Assembly (NCBI RefSeq): GCF_000315545.1
Contig: NZ_JH992902.1
Coordinates: forward strand, 841,280 to 905,279
Direction: 5' to 3'
Origin: Selenomonas sp. F0473
GTDB lineage: Bacteria; Bacillota; Negativicutes; Selenomonadales; Selenomonadaceae
Length of the DNA stretch: 64,000 nucleotides
The position numbers and the translations under genes were made by a program. The notes under the pieces are model-generated. The model was not told where the DNA came from. It did no database searches and saw only the letters and a program-made list of their open reading frames with translations. Below are positions 8,225 through 16,586 of this stretch, one piece after another; positions within the stretch are counted from its first letter, which is position 1, and every line of letters begins with the position of its first letter.

Positions 8225-9679
8225 TCATCCTTCCGCCGTCACCAATATCGTTTCGAGGGACACATCCGCCGCCCCCACAACATGCGCGCCCGCGGCTTTC
8301 ATTTCGCGCAGATAAGAGAGCGCCGCCGTATCGACCGCATCGCCGGGCGCGAGCACGGGAATCCCCGGCGGATAAAAGACAATCGTCTCCGCCGCCGTGC
8401 GCCCCGCTGCGCGGGCCGCAGGGACGCGTTCATGCCGCGCAAAATACGCCTCCCGCGGCGTGCGCATCACACGCGGCAGGGGCGGCATCTCCGACAATCC
8501 GGGAACCGCATCCTCCGCGCCGGCGGCGCCGCTGCGGCGCGCGGCCATTCTCTTCAGCGCCGCCGCGATCCGCCCCGTCTCCCGCGCGCCGTCCGCATAG
8601 GATAGCAGGAAGAGCACGTTGCGCGCATCCGAGAGTTCGCAGGCGATATTCTCGCGGCGCAGCTCCTCCTCCGCGGCAAACCCAGAGAGGCCGAGCCCCG
8701 CAACGCTCACAGTCACCTTCAACGGGTCGAGCGCGGCGCGCCCGGGCGCCCCCATCGATTCCGCGCCGAACGACCGCAGCCCGGGCAGCTTGTTTATCCG
8801 TGCGCGCAAGGCCTCCGCATCACGCGCGGCCGCACCGAGCCGTGCGCCCCCTTCCTCCGCCATCTGCAGGCGCGCCGCGTCGAGCGAGGCGAGCAGGATC
8901 TCGTTCGGGCTCGTCGACTGGAGGATGCCCGACGCCGCGCGGATACGTTCGGCGGAGACGCGTCCGCCGCGCGCGAGCAGCATCGAGGTCTGGGTGAGCG
9001 AACCGAGCGTCTTATGCGTACTCTCGGCGGAGAGATCCGCCCCCGCCTGCATCGCAGACGGCGGCAGCGCATCGGAGAATGCAAAATGCGCCCCGTGCGC
9101 AGCGTCCGTGAGAACGAGCATATTGCGTTCATGCAGGAAGTCGGCGATCTTAGGTAGTTCATTTGCGACGCCGTAGTAGGTCGGATAAACGAAGAGCCCG
9201 GCGCGCGCCTCCGGATGTTCCGAAACGGCGCGCCGCACCTCCGCAAGCGACACGCCCATCGCGATGCCGAGCCGTTCGTCGGTCTCCGGCCGCATGTAGA
9301 CGGGGCGCGCCCCAACGAGGATCAGCCCGCCCACGATCGAACGGTGCGCATTGCGCGGCACGAGCACCGTATCGCCGGGCGCGAGCGCCGCCATAAGCAT
9401 CGTATGAACCGCGCCCGTCGTCCCGTTGATCATGAAATACGCGGTATCCGCCCCGTACGCCTCCGCCGCGAGTTCTTCCGCCGCGCGGATACACCCCGTC
9501 GGCGCGTGGAGATCGTCGAGCTCCGCCGAAAGCGAAACGTCCGCGCGCAGTCCCGTCTCCGTCAAGAAACTGCGCAGAAGAGGGTGCGCCCCGCGCCCTC
9601 CTTTATGCCCCGGCGTGTGCATCGGCGCGATACCAAGTCCCGCATAGGTCAGCAAAGACTCCGCAATCGGCGCTTTCAC
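8225..9679 (-). CDS. PLP-dependent Orn/Lys/Arg decarboxylase family protein
   Basis: A 484-residue fold-type I PLP enzyme that likely decarboxylates a basic amino acid (lysine, ornithine or arginine) for polyamine supply. The family signature HTPGHKGG lies at residues 21-28, the cofactor-binding Asp in TDAAHGAHF near 192, and the Schiff-base lysine in STHKTLGSLTQ at Lys-223. The length matches the short Firmicutes branch (YaaO/SpeA-like) without the wing domain of inducible E. coli enzymes. It overlaps the DegS-like gene by 4 bp and the dTMP kinase region downstream, matching the Firmicutes order decarboxylase-tmk. Substrate is not readable from sequence. Confidence 0.88.
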   Translation of the reverse strand: MKAPIAESLLTYAGLGIAPMHTPGHKGGRGAHPLLRSFLTETGLRADVSLSAELDDLHAPTGCIRAAEELAAEAYGADTAYFMINGTTGAVHTMLMAALAPGDTVLVPRNAHRSIVGGLILVGARPVYMRPETDERLGIAMGVSLAEVRRAVSEHPEARAGLFVYPTYYGVANELPKIADFLHERNMLVLTDAAHGAHFAFSDALPPSAMQAGADLSAESTHKTLGSLTQTSMLLARGGRVSAERIRAASGILQSTSPNEILLASLDAARLQMAEEGGARLGAAARDAEALRARINKLPGLRSFGAESMGAPGRAALDPLKVTVSVAGLGLSGFAAEEELRRENIACELSDARNVLFLLSYADGARETGRIAAALKRMAARRSGAAGAEDAVPGLSEMPPLPRVMRTPREAYFARHERVPAARAAGRTAAETIVFYPPGIPVLAPGDAVDTAALSYLREMKAAGAHVVGAADVSLETILVTAEG

Positions 9680-10932
9680 TCCTCCACCATGCGGTTCTCT
9701 ACGCGCAGATGCACCTTCGTCCCCTTATGCGGCGCGGAAATGATCTGGATCGCCGCGCCGACGAGCTTGGCGCGCTCCTCCATGCCGATCATGCCGAAAT
9801 GCCGCCCGCGTTTGCGCCGCTGCAGTTCCATATCGAAGGCGTCGTCCGCATCCTCCGACGGCTCTTCGCTCGTATACTTGGTATCAAAGCCGACGCCCTC
9901 GTCCGCGACGAGCACCGTCAGCGCCCGGTCCGTATAGTGCATCCGCACGCGCACCTTGTCCGTCCCGGCATGGTTCGCCACATTGTTCAGCGCCTCCTGC
10001 ACAATGCGGAACACGGCGATCTCCACATGTTTCGGCAGCGGATAATACGTCCCTTCGAGACTGAACGTCCCGCGCAGCTTGCCGCGCTCGCCGAAGAGCC
10101 GGATGAGCTGCTCGACCGCCTGCGGCAGGCCGAGATCGTCGAGCGCCATCGGGCGCATGTCGAAGATGATCTGCCGCACGCTCGTGAGGCATTTGCGGAT
10201 CTCGTTGCGCAGTTCTCCGAGCGTTTCCTTCGCCGCTGCCATATCCTGATCCATCAGGCGCTCCGTGATGCTCGTTGTGAAAAGGAGGTTCGCCAGATCC
10301 TGCGCGGGGCCGTCGTGGATCTCCCGCGAGATGCGGTAGCGCTCCTCCTCCGTCGCCTTGATGATGCGCGCGCCGACGAATTTATCCTTCTGCACCGCCT
10401 CGATCTTCCAAATGACGCCGCTGACCTGCGTGCTGAGATAACTGAGCACCGACCCGATCGCGAGCGCCATATGCTCCGCGCGTTCGACCATTGTGAAGAG
10501 ATAGCGCAGACGGATCTCGAGTTTATCGCGTTCGACGCGCATTTGCTGCTCCTTCTCGCGCTCGATCGCAAGGTTGATCTGGATGATGGAGACATTCTCG
10601 TAGGTCTTGCGGATCTCATCCTCCGAGAACTCCGAAAACCTGCTGCTGACTTCGGCGAGCCGCTGTTTCGCCCGCTGCTCCTCAGCGGCAAGGCCGTCCA
10701 CGCGCTCGATCGTCGCGGCAACGTTCTTCTTTAGTTCTATCAGGCGCCGCCGCGCTTCGTCCAGCTCTCTGCGCGTATTCTGGTAGATGTCGAAGATCTG
10801 CGTCTTATTGTCCTCGATCGTATCGATCGTATTCGTCAGCAGACGGCGCAGCTGACTCTCCTCGAGCCCCTCCGTCTCCCGCTCGTCCCGTGCGCGGCTC
10901 TGCCCGCGCGGATGCCCGTTACGTTTGCTCAT
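9676..10932 (-). CDS. cytoplasmic sensor histidine kinase, DegS-like
   Basis: A 418-residue kinase without membrane segments. The N-terminal ~180 residues are charged and predicted coiled coil, as in DegS. A HisKA_3 dimerisation domain follows with phospho-acceptor His-206 in SREIHDGPAQD. The C-terminal ATPase domain shows EALNNVANHAG (N box), DEGVGFD (G1 box) and HFGMIGMEERAKLVGA. The start is ATG 10932 after GGAGGGGG. No response regulator gene is adjacent on either side, so its DegU-type partner must be encoded elsewhere. It overlaps the decarboxylase gene by 4 bp, suggesting co-expression. Confidence 0.88.
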   Translation of the reverse strand: MSKRNGHPRGQSRARDERETEGLEESQLRRLLTNTIDTIEDNKTQIFDIYQNTRRELDEARRRLIELKKNVAATIERVDGLAAEEQRAKQRLAEVSSRFSEFSEDEIRKTYENVSIIQINLAIEREKEQQMRVERDKLEIRLRYLFTMVERAEHMALAIGSVLSYLSTQVSGVIWKIEAVQKDKFVGARIIKATEEERYRISREIHDGPAQDLANLLFTTSITERLMDQDMAAAKETLGELRNEIRKCLTSVRQIIFDMRPMALDDLGLPQAVEQLIRLFGERGKLRGTFSLEGTYYPLPKHVEIAVFRIVQEALNNVANHAGTDKVRVRMHYTDRALTVLVADEGVGFDTKYTSEEPSEDADDAFDMELQRRKRGRHFGMIGMEERAKLVGAAIQIISAPHKGTKVHLRVENRMVEE

Positions 10933-11019
10933 GATCCCCCTCCTGCTCTGTGTGACCATTCTACCCTATTTTACCGCAAAAGTCACGCCGCCGATACGAT
11001 TCATCCTTTTCCTTTCATC

Positions 11020-11048
11020 TTGCTTTTTTCTTAAAAAGTCTGTAAAAT
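11020..11048 (+). promoter_or_regulatory. promoter of the YgbA-like gene
   Basis: TTGCTT (11020-11025) and TAAAAT (11043-11048) are 17 bp apart, about 62 bp before the start codon. The -35 box is weak, so an activator may assist. Confidence 0.45.
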
Positions 11049-11109
11049 AACAAATCGGAGAGAACAGCGCGCACGCGCAAAAAATAAACGAAAGCATAGG
11101 TGATTCCGA

Positions 11110-11562
11110 ATGAGCATCTTCTCACGCTTCCTCCCGAAGCGCAAACCGCCCGAAATCAAGAACAACATCCCGAAGGAAAAAGAGAACATCCGCAAAACCT
11201 TCGGCATATACTGCGGCAAACATCACGAAAAGCGCGGCGACAAGCTCTGCCCGCACTGTACGGCGCTCCTCGCGACCGTCTTTACCAAAATCGACCGCTG
11301 TCCTTACGGCATCACGAAGCCGATCTGCGACCGCTGCGACCGTCCGTGTTTCGGGCCAAAGGCGACGCGGGAGTTTCTCACGATCATGCAGGGAACGCAG
11401 CGCGGCATGCTGTTCCGCCACCCCGTCATGACGATCAAGCATAAGCTCGCGGGCATGGGCGTCGACTATGCCAGACATCAGCAGCAGAAAAAGCTGGACG
11501 ACAAGGTCAAAGCGCGCGAGCGGGCGGCAAAAGAGCGCGCCAAGGAACGAAAGAAAAAATAA
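11110..11562 (+). CDS. YgbA-like nitrous oxide-stimulated promoter family protein
   Basis: A 150-residue cysteine-rich cytoplasmic protein. Seven cysteines at residues 35, 47, 50, 64, 73, 76 and 80, with CGKHH and CPYGITKPICDRCDRPCFGP, match the YgbA family, whose E. coli member is induced by nitric oxide and aids recovery from nitrosative stress. The cysteines probably bind a metal or an Fe-S cluster (inference). The C-terminal ~45 residues are highly charged and Lys-rich. It is monocistronic, with its own promoter and a shared bidirectional terminator. Family assignment rests on the cysteine pattern; the molecular role is unknown. Confidence 0.75.
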   Translation: MSIFSRFLPKRKPPEIKNNIPKEKENIRKTFGIYCGKHHEKRGDKLCPHCTALLATVFTKIDRCPYGITKPICDRCDRPCFGPKATREFLTIMQGTQRGMLFRHPVMTIKHKLAGMGVDYARHQQQKKLDDKVKARERAAKERAKERKKK

Positions 11563-11572
11563 TTGACATACA

Positions 11573-11610
11573 AAAACCTCCCGTCGGCGCAAGCCGTACA
11601 GGGAGGTTTT
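11573..11610. terminator. bidirectional intrinsic terminator
   Basis: AAAACCTCCC (11573-11582) pairs with GGGAGGTTTT (11601-11610) around a partly paired loop. T-rich sequence follows on the plus strand and A-rich sequence precedes it. It serves the YgbA-like gene and the convergent chemotaxis-domain gene. Confidence 0.85.
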
Positions 11611-11620
11611 CTTTTGTCTT

Positions 11621-12145
11621 TTACGCGAGCTTCTTGATATATTCCTTCAGCTCGTCGGCCGCGTGGGTCACACGCGAGAGGTTCGCCGTGATCTCCTGCG
11701 TCGAGGCCGCCTGTTCCTGGCTGATCGCCCCCGTCGTCTCGATGGATTTCGAGATATCGTCAACCGCGCGGTTCATCTCGTTCAGCGTCACCTGAATGCG
11801 CTCGGTCGCTTCGCGCGACTGCTCGGCGAGTTTGCGCACCTCTTCGGCGACGACGGCAAAACCGCGCCCCTGTTCGCCCGCGCGCGCCGCCTCGATCGCG
11901 GCGTTAAGCCCGAGGAGGTTCGTCTGACCGGCGATGTTCGTGATGAAATCGATGACCTTAATGGTATCGGCATTGCGCTCCTGCAGGAACTTCGCCTGCT
12001 CCACCGACTCCTGCCCCGCGTTGGCAAGCTCCGTCGCGCTCTGAGCGACCTGCTCGATCGCCTGGTAGACGGTCTGCGTCGATGTCGCGATCTCCTCGAT
12101 CGCGGACAAGAGGCGCTCGTGGTCAACCTTCGTCTCTTCTGACAT
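11621..12145 (-). CDS. soluble minimal methyl-accepting chemotaxis signalling domain
   Basis: A 174-residue protein made almost only of an MCP signalling hairpin. The tip motif [20 protein letters not shown] and the following [18 protein letters not shown] are canonical for CheA/CheW contact. There is no transmembrane segment, sensory domain or HAMP domain; the N-terminal ~40 residues are a heptad-rich coiled coil. The gene has a good ribosome site (GGGAGGAAG) and is not broken at either end. It may act as a cytoplasmic chemoreceptor or couple to another input protein. Normal receptors are two to four times longer. Confidence 0.88.
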   Translation of the reverse strand: MSEETKVDHERLLSAIEEIATSTQTVYQAIEQVAQSATELANAGQESVEQAKFLQERNADTIKVIDFITNIAGQTNLLGLNAAIEAARAGEQGRGFAVVAEEVRKLAEQSREATERIQVTLNEMNRAVDDISKSIETTGAISQEQAASTQEITANLSRVTHAADELKEYIKKLA

Positions 12146-12261
12146 GTTTCTACTTCCTCCCTGATCACCCGGGTGTCAATCATTCCCCACGGCATTGTTC
12201 GCTACGATTTTTATTCAACGAAAAGTTTAAAAAACCTTCCCGCGGGCAAAATTTTCTCCGC

Positions 12262-13485
12262 CTATTTTTCCGGCATCAAGACGATATGCACCGGCAGATT
12301 CGACGCGCCGGGCGGCGAGTACTCGAACGTTACCGGCTGATCGCTCGGATAGGCGCCGAGATCGGAGAGTTCCGTATACCGCGTCAAAAAGAGCGTGGCC
12401 TCCCCGTGCGCGATACGCTCCGGCTCCGCCACAGTCTGATCGCCGAAATACGGACGGTTCGCAGGCGTTTCGATGAGACGCGTCTGCCCGCCGCTCCGGA
12501 CGCGCACGGCGCCCGCATAGACGCCGCCGAGGGGACTGAGGAAGTACTGCGTCCGCGCCCTGCCGCTCGTCGGTATGCTGATCCGGTAAAGGAGACCGTA
12601 ATTGCCGTAATTGACGGCGGGCGTGCCGTCCGTCGCGTCGATCCCGGAGAGATAGGTATCGTACAGATTATCGCCGATGGAAAAATAGACCGCGCCGTCT
12701 CGTTCCGGATAGTAGACCCGCTGCGACGTAACGACGCGGTCCATCCCTCGGAACGTCCCGCGCAGCGCGACCTCGTCGCGCGGCAGCACCCGCGCCGTGC
12801 GCAGGAAGGCAAACGGATCCACATCCGCGCCGTACATGATCACGGAGACGCGCACGGGCGCGCTCGCGTTGAAGTCGTAGACGCCGTAGACGAGTTCTCC
12901 CGGCCGGAGAATCGTTTCATCCATCTCAGGCGTCAGCAGACGCGGGCGCTCCTTCGTCACATGAATGCGTTCGGTCATCTCATGCGTGTCAAAATAGCCG
13001 ATCTGCGTCGCCTTGCCGACGCGCAGATAATCGACGCTCGGCTCGCTCGCGGCGCCGCGCGTCACGGAAACGACCGCCAGATCGGCCTCCGTCTCGAGAA
13101 CGACCGCCACCTTTTTCGGCGAGGCCGTATCGTTCAGATGATAGTAGAGCACGCGCGCATCGCCCGTCACCGTATCGCGGTAGAGGATGCCCGTCTCCTT
13201 GACGTACTCCGGACTGTCCGAAAAGAGCAGCGTTCCGCCCGTATCGTAAGACTCCACCGTCCAGCGGCGCATCGTCCGCGGCGTCTGCTCCGGCAACGCT
13301 TTTGCCGCGCGGCTCCTGTCCCCGAGGATATCCGCCACGCGGCTGCGGATATTCGCCTCGGCCGCGCCGCGTTCCCGCGCAACCGTTGTGCCCTCCCTCG
13401 GGTGCGCCTCTGCCGTCTGTCCCATCGCGACAATGAGCGGCGCGAGGAGCAGCGCCGCCGTTTTCCCCAAAATTCCCTTTTTCAT
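12262..13485 (-). CDS. secreted protein of unknown function
   Basis: A 407-residue protein I do not recognise. Residues 1 to about 27 form a Sec signal peptide (KK start, hydrophobic LLLAPLIVAMG, cleavage near AEA-HP). The mature part is rich in beta-type sequence with many Tyr, Val and Thr and no Cys, and carries no catalytic motif I can name. Several segments (YDTGGTLLFSDSPEYV, VESYDTGG, GAVYFSIGDNLYDTYLSG) suggest an all-beta periplasmic or surface protein. It lies 24 bp after the polysaccharide deacetylase gene in the rapZ-yvcK-whiA run, so it may belong to the same envelope-related unit. Confidence 0.7.
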   Translation of the reverse strand: MKKGILGKTAALLLAPLIVAMGQTAEAHPREGTTVARERGAAEANIRSRVADILGDRSRAAKALPEQTPRTMRRWTVESYDTGGTLLFSDSPEYVKETGILYRDTVTGDARVLYYHLNDTASPKKVAVVLETEADLAVVSVTRGAASEPSVDYLRVGKATQIGYFDTHEMTERIHVTKERPRLLTPEMDETILRPGELVYGVYDFNASAPVRVSVIMYGADVDPFAFLRTARVLPRDEVALRGTFRGMDRVVTSQRVYYPERDGAVYFSIGDNLYDTYLSGIDATDGTPAVNYGNYGLLYRISIPTSGRARTQYFLSPLGGVYAGAVRVRSGGQTRLIETPANRPYFGDQTVAEPERIAHGEATLFLTRYTELSDLGAYPSDQPVTFEYSPPGASNLPVHIVLMPEK

Positions 13486-13509
13486 TCTCTCTTGGTTCCC
13501 TTTCCTCGT

Positions 13510-14358
13510 TTATGATCTGCGCAGCAAATAGAGCATTTCCCGCGCACGTTCCCGGATGCCGTCCGGCAGTTCCGTAACGCGCTCTTCGAGCCGTGCCGCC
13601 AGTTCCGCCTTAAACAGACGCAGACGGAACTCCGTGAGCCCGAAGCGCGGCGGCGGGATGTTCACGCGGCGGAGACGATACGGATCCGTCTCCGTCGTAT
13701 TGAGCCCCGCCTCCCCCGTCACGGCCGTCAGATAGTTCTCCGCGGCGAGCATCTCGACGATCACATCGTCGTAGGACCCGTTCGGATAGGAGAAACTGTA
13801 GATCGTTTTCATGCCGTTCCACTCGAGCAGGAGCTTCGAGAGGCGGATCTCGTCCAGCTGCCGTTCGCGCGGGAGAGTCGTCAGCGGAATATGGTTCGCC
13901 GTATGGCTGCCGATCTCCATGCCGTGCGTCTCAAGCGCGCGCAGATTATCCCACGTCATATAGCCGGGCTTGCCGATGTCGTTCGTCACCATGTAGAACA
14001 CGCCCTTCATGCCCCGCTCGTCGAGCATCGGCAGAATGACGCGGTAGTTGTCCTCATAGCCGTCGTCAAAGGAAAGGACGACGGGCTTTTCGGGCAGCAC
14101 CTGCTTCCCCTTGCGCGCGCGCGCGTAGTCCTGCGGCGTAACGGTCGTATATCCCTCCCGACGGAGGTAGTCGAGCTGCTCCGCGAAGTCCGCGGGCGGC
14201 ACGACATACGGTTCGGCGCCGGGGCGCGGATGCTCCGTCACCATGTGATACTCTAGGATGGGAAATCCTGCGGGCGGCGGCGCCGTAACGAGCCATGCAA
14301 AGAGCCCGAGCAATACCCACAGCGGCAGTGTCAGGAGCCGACCGATCGTTTTCCGCAA
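13510..14358 (-). CDS. polysaccharide deacetylase (NodB-type)
   Basis: A 282-residue carbohydrate esterase family 4 enzyme with an N-terminal membrane anchor (about residues 5-27), so it acts outside the inner membrane, probably on peptidoglycan or another N-acetylated glycan. VLSFDDGYEDN holds the catalytic and metal-binding aspartates, EIGSHTANHIPL the two metal-binding histidines, and FSYPNGSYDD the third conserved motif. ILEYHMV near the N-terminus is typical of the anchored Firmicutes members. It begins 4 bp after whiA and ends 24 bp before the unknown secreted protein gene. Confidence 0.92.
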   Translation of the reverse strand: MRKTIGRLLTLPLWVLLGLFAWLVTAPPPAGFPILEYHMVTEHPRPGAEPYVVPPADFAEQLDYLRREGYTTVTPQDYARARKGKQVLPEKPVVLSFDDGYEDNYRVILPMLDERGMKGVFYMVTNDIGKPGYMTWDNLRALETHGMEIGSHTANHIPLTTLPRERQLDEIRLSKLLLEWNGMKTIYSFSYPNGSYDDVIVEMLAAENYLTAVTGEAGLNTTETDPYRLRRVNIPPPRFGLTEFRLRLFKAELAARLEERVTELPDGIRERAREMLYLLRRS

Positions 14359-14362
14359 AACT

Positions 14363-15286
14363 TTATACCTCCTCCGCCGCCGCGCGGATCTTCCGCAGGC
14401 GATGGCTCATGCCCGATTTACTGATATGACAGAGCGCGGCGAGTTCCGCCATGCTGATCTCCGGATGGGCGCGGCGCATCTCTGCCGTCTCCCGCAGATC
14501 CTCCGGCAGCGCCTCCAGCCGCCCGGCCGCGGCAAGGCGCTCGATCGCCGCCAGCTGATCGGCGGCCGCGTCTACGGCGCGCCGGACATTCGCCATCTCG
14601 ACGTTGACGAGCCGGTTGACCTGCGCGCGCACCTCTTTGACATTGCGCGCGACCTCGATCTCCTCCGCGGCCTCCTCCGCGCCGATGAGCGAGAGGAAGT
14701 CCATCACGGCGTCGCCCTCCTTGAGGTAGACGACGTAGAGATCGCGCCGGTCGGTCAGCCCCACGGGGAAGCCCATGCGGCGCAGGAGCATATGAAGTCC
14801 GCGCCCTAACGTTTCGCTGCGCGCCGTGAGTTCGAGGTGACAGCTCGCCTCGGGGCGGTTCACGCTCCCGCCGCCGAGGAAAGCGCCGCGCAGATAGGCG
14901 GCGCGGCAGCATTTTTTGCGCAGGAGCGCCATATCTGTCCCCGCGCGCAGTTCTCCCTCCTCGAGAAAGCCGAGCCGCGTGAGCAGCGGCGTCGCGGCGG
15001 TGCCGGCCGCGATGTTGACGATGTAGATGCGCCGCCGGAGCTGCGGTCTGCGCTCCATCGCAACCGACGTCTCGATCTCCGCATCCATATTGTGCAGGAG
15101 ACGGATCACGCGGCGGGCGACCGCCGCCCCCGTCGTCTCGAACCGCAGGCCGCGGCCGTGTCCCGCGTCCGTCGCCGCAGACGCTCCCATGCGCAGGAGC
15201 GCGGCAAGCTCCGCCGTTTGGCAGCAGACCCGATCCGCATCCGTACGCGAGAGCGCGTTTTTCACATCCGAAGCAAACGACGGCAT
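14363..15286 (-). CDS. whiA: WhiA family DNA-binding protein
   Basis: A 307-residue protein with the two WhiA parts: an N-terminal LAGLIDADG-derived domain (RGAFLGGGSVNRPEASCHLEL) and a C-terminal helix-turn-helix (RRAHPEISMAELAALCHISKSGMSHRLRKI). WhiA binds DNA and influences cell division and chromosome segregation in Firmicutes, and sporulation in Streptomyces. It lies 1 bp after yvcK and 4 bp before the deacetylase gene; the rapZ-yvcK-whiA order is conserved across Firmicutes. Confidence 0.96.
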   Translation of the reverse strand: MPSFASDVKNALSRTDADRVCCQTAELAALLRMGASAATDAGHGRGLRFETTGAAVARRVIRLLHNMDAEIETSVAMERRPQLRRRIYIVNIAAGTAATPLLTRLGFLEEGELRAGTDMALLRKKCCRAAYLRGAFLGGGSVNRPEASCHLELTARSETLGRGLHMLLRRMGFPVGLTDRRDLYVVYLKEGDAVMDFLSLIGAEEAAEEIEVARNVKEVRAQVNRLVNVEMANVRRAVDAAADQLAAIERLAAAGRLEALPEDLRETAEMRRAHPEISMAELAALCHISKSGMSHRLRKIRAAAEEV

Positions 15287-15287
15287 G

Positions 15288-16583
15288 TCAGTGCACCCGG
15301 AAGTCGTAGATCATGCGCATAACGTTCCGGCTGAGCTTATCCGGATCGTGGCGCACGGCGTCGGACTGATTGACGATATCTGCGCCGACGAAGCCGATGC
15401 CGAGCGCGTTGATCGCCTCTTCGTCCACCCTGACGGGGCAGATGCCCTCCGCCGCGTATTTTCGCCTGAGCGCGGGCGAGATCGGCGCGTTGTTCACCAG
15501 CATGAAGTCGATGGCGCCGCGCCCCGCGTGCTTTAATATCGCCTCCGCGTGCATGGACGCTGTATAGCCGTCCGTTTCGCCGGGCTGGGTCATGACGTTG
15601 CAGATGTATATTTTGAGCGCGCGGCTTTTCCGCAGCTCCGCCGCCACACCGTCGACGAGCAGGTTCGGCATGATGCTCGTATAGAGGCTCCCGGGCCCGA
15701 GGACAATCGCGTCCGCCGTGCGGATCGCCTCGAGCGCCGACTCCACGGGCGCGGCATCCGGAGGAAAGAGCCGCACGCTGCGGATCCGCCCCGGGGCCTC
15801 CGGGATATGGGATTCGCCCTCGACGACCGTCCCGTCCTCGAGGATCGCGTCGAGCCTGACGGATTCCTTCGACGCGGGGAGCACGCGCCCTTTCACCGCG
15901 AGAACCTTCGAGGACTCCCGGAGCGCCGTCTCCATATCGCCCGTAACCTCGGCCATCGCCGCGAGGAAAAGATTGCCGAAGCTGTGCCCCGCGAGATTGC
16001 TGTGTCCCTCGAAACGGTACTGGAAAAGCTTCTCCATCAACGGCTCGGTGTCCGCAAGCGCGACGAGGCAGTTGCGCAGGTCGCCGGGCGGGATAATGCC
16101 GAGTTCTTCGCGCAGGCGCCCGGACGAGCCGCCGTCGTCCGCGACCGTGACGATCGCCGTCACGTTGCTCGTCAGTTCCTTGATGCCGCGCAGCAGAACG
16201 GAGAGGCCGTGCCCGCCGCCGATGACCGCCACCGACGGACCGCGGCTGAGGCGTGTCTTTTCATAGACGAGGTCCACGAGACGCGCGGACGCCCCCTCGG
16301 GCATAAGCGCCGTGATGATCGCGCGGATGACGCGCCGCATCGCCACAAGCATGAGAATACTGCCGACGGCAATGAGCAGGGCACCCGCAATCGCCGTAAA
16401 TATGTAATCATAGCTGCCCTGCCAAGTATAGACGAACCGAAAGATCGCCTCCTCGACGGCGTCGAGGTATTGGTAGTTGAACACGAGCGCTACGCCGAGA
16501 CTGACGCAGATCGTGCCGAGCGCAAATGCGAACAGCCAGCGCTTGAACCCGATCCCGGGGTAGAGCCATTTCATGAGATGCAT
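15288..16583 (-). CDS. yvcK: YvcK/CofD-like gluconeogenesis factor with membrane segments
   Basis: A 431-residue protein. Two hydrophobic segments (about residues 14-36 and 56-78) precede the YvcK core, which begins near VAVIGGGHGLSVLLRGIKELTSN and continues with VTVADDGGSSGRLREELGIIPPGDLRNCLVALAD, a UDP-sugar binding region in studied members. LGPGSLYTSIMPNLLV and MTQPGETDGYTASMHAEAI are later family motifs. YvcK links carbon status to cell-wall synthesis. Start ATG 16583 or the next Met at 16574 are both possible. It sits 3 bp after rapZ and 1 bp before whiA. Confidence 0.94.
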   Translation of the reverse strand: MHLMKWLYPGIGFKRWLFAFALGTICVSLGVALVFNYQYLDAVEEAIFRFVYTWQGSYDYIFTAIAGALLIAVGSILMLVAMRRVIRAIITALMPEGASARLVDLVYEKTRLSRGPSVAVIGGGHGLSVLLRGIKELTSNVTAIVTVADDGGSSGRLREELGIIPPGDLRNCLVALADTEPLMEKLFQYRFEGHSNLAGHSFGNLFLAAMAEVTGDMETALRESSKVLAVKGRVLPASKESVRLDAILEDGTVVEGESHIPEAPGRIRSVRLFPPDAAPVESALEAIRTADAIVLGPGSLYTSIMPNLLVDGVAAELRKSRALKIYICNVMTQPGETDGYTASMHAEAILKHAGRGAIDFMLVNNAPISPALRRKYAAEGICPVRVDEEAINALGIGFVGADIVNQSDAVRHDPDKLSRNVMRMIYDFRVH

Positions 16584-16586
16584 GGA

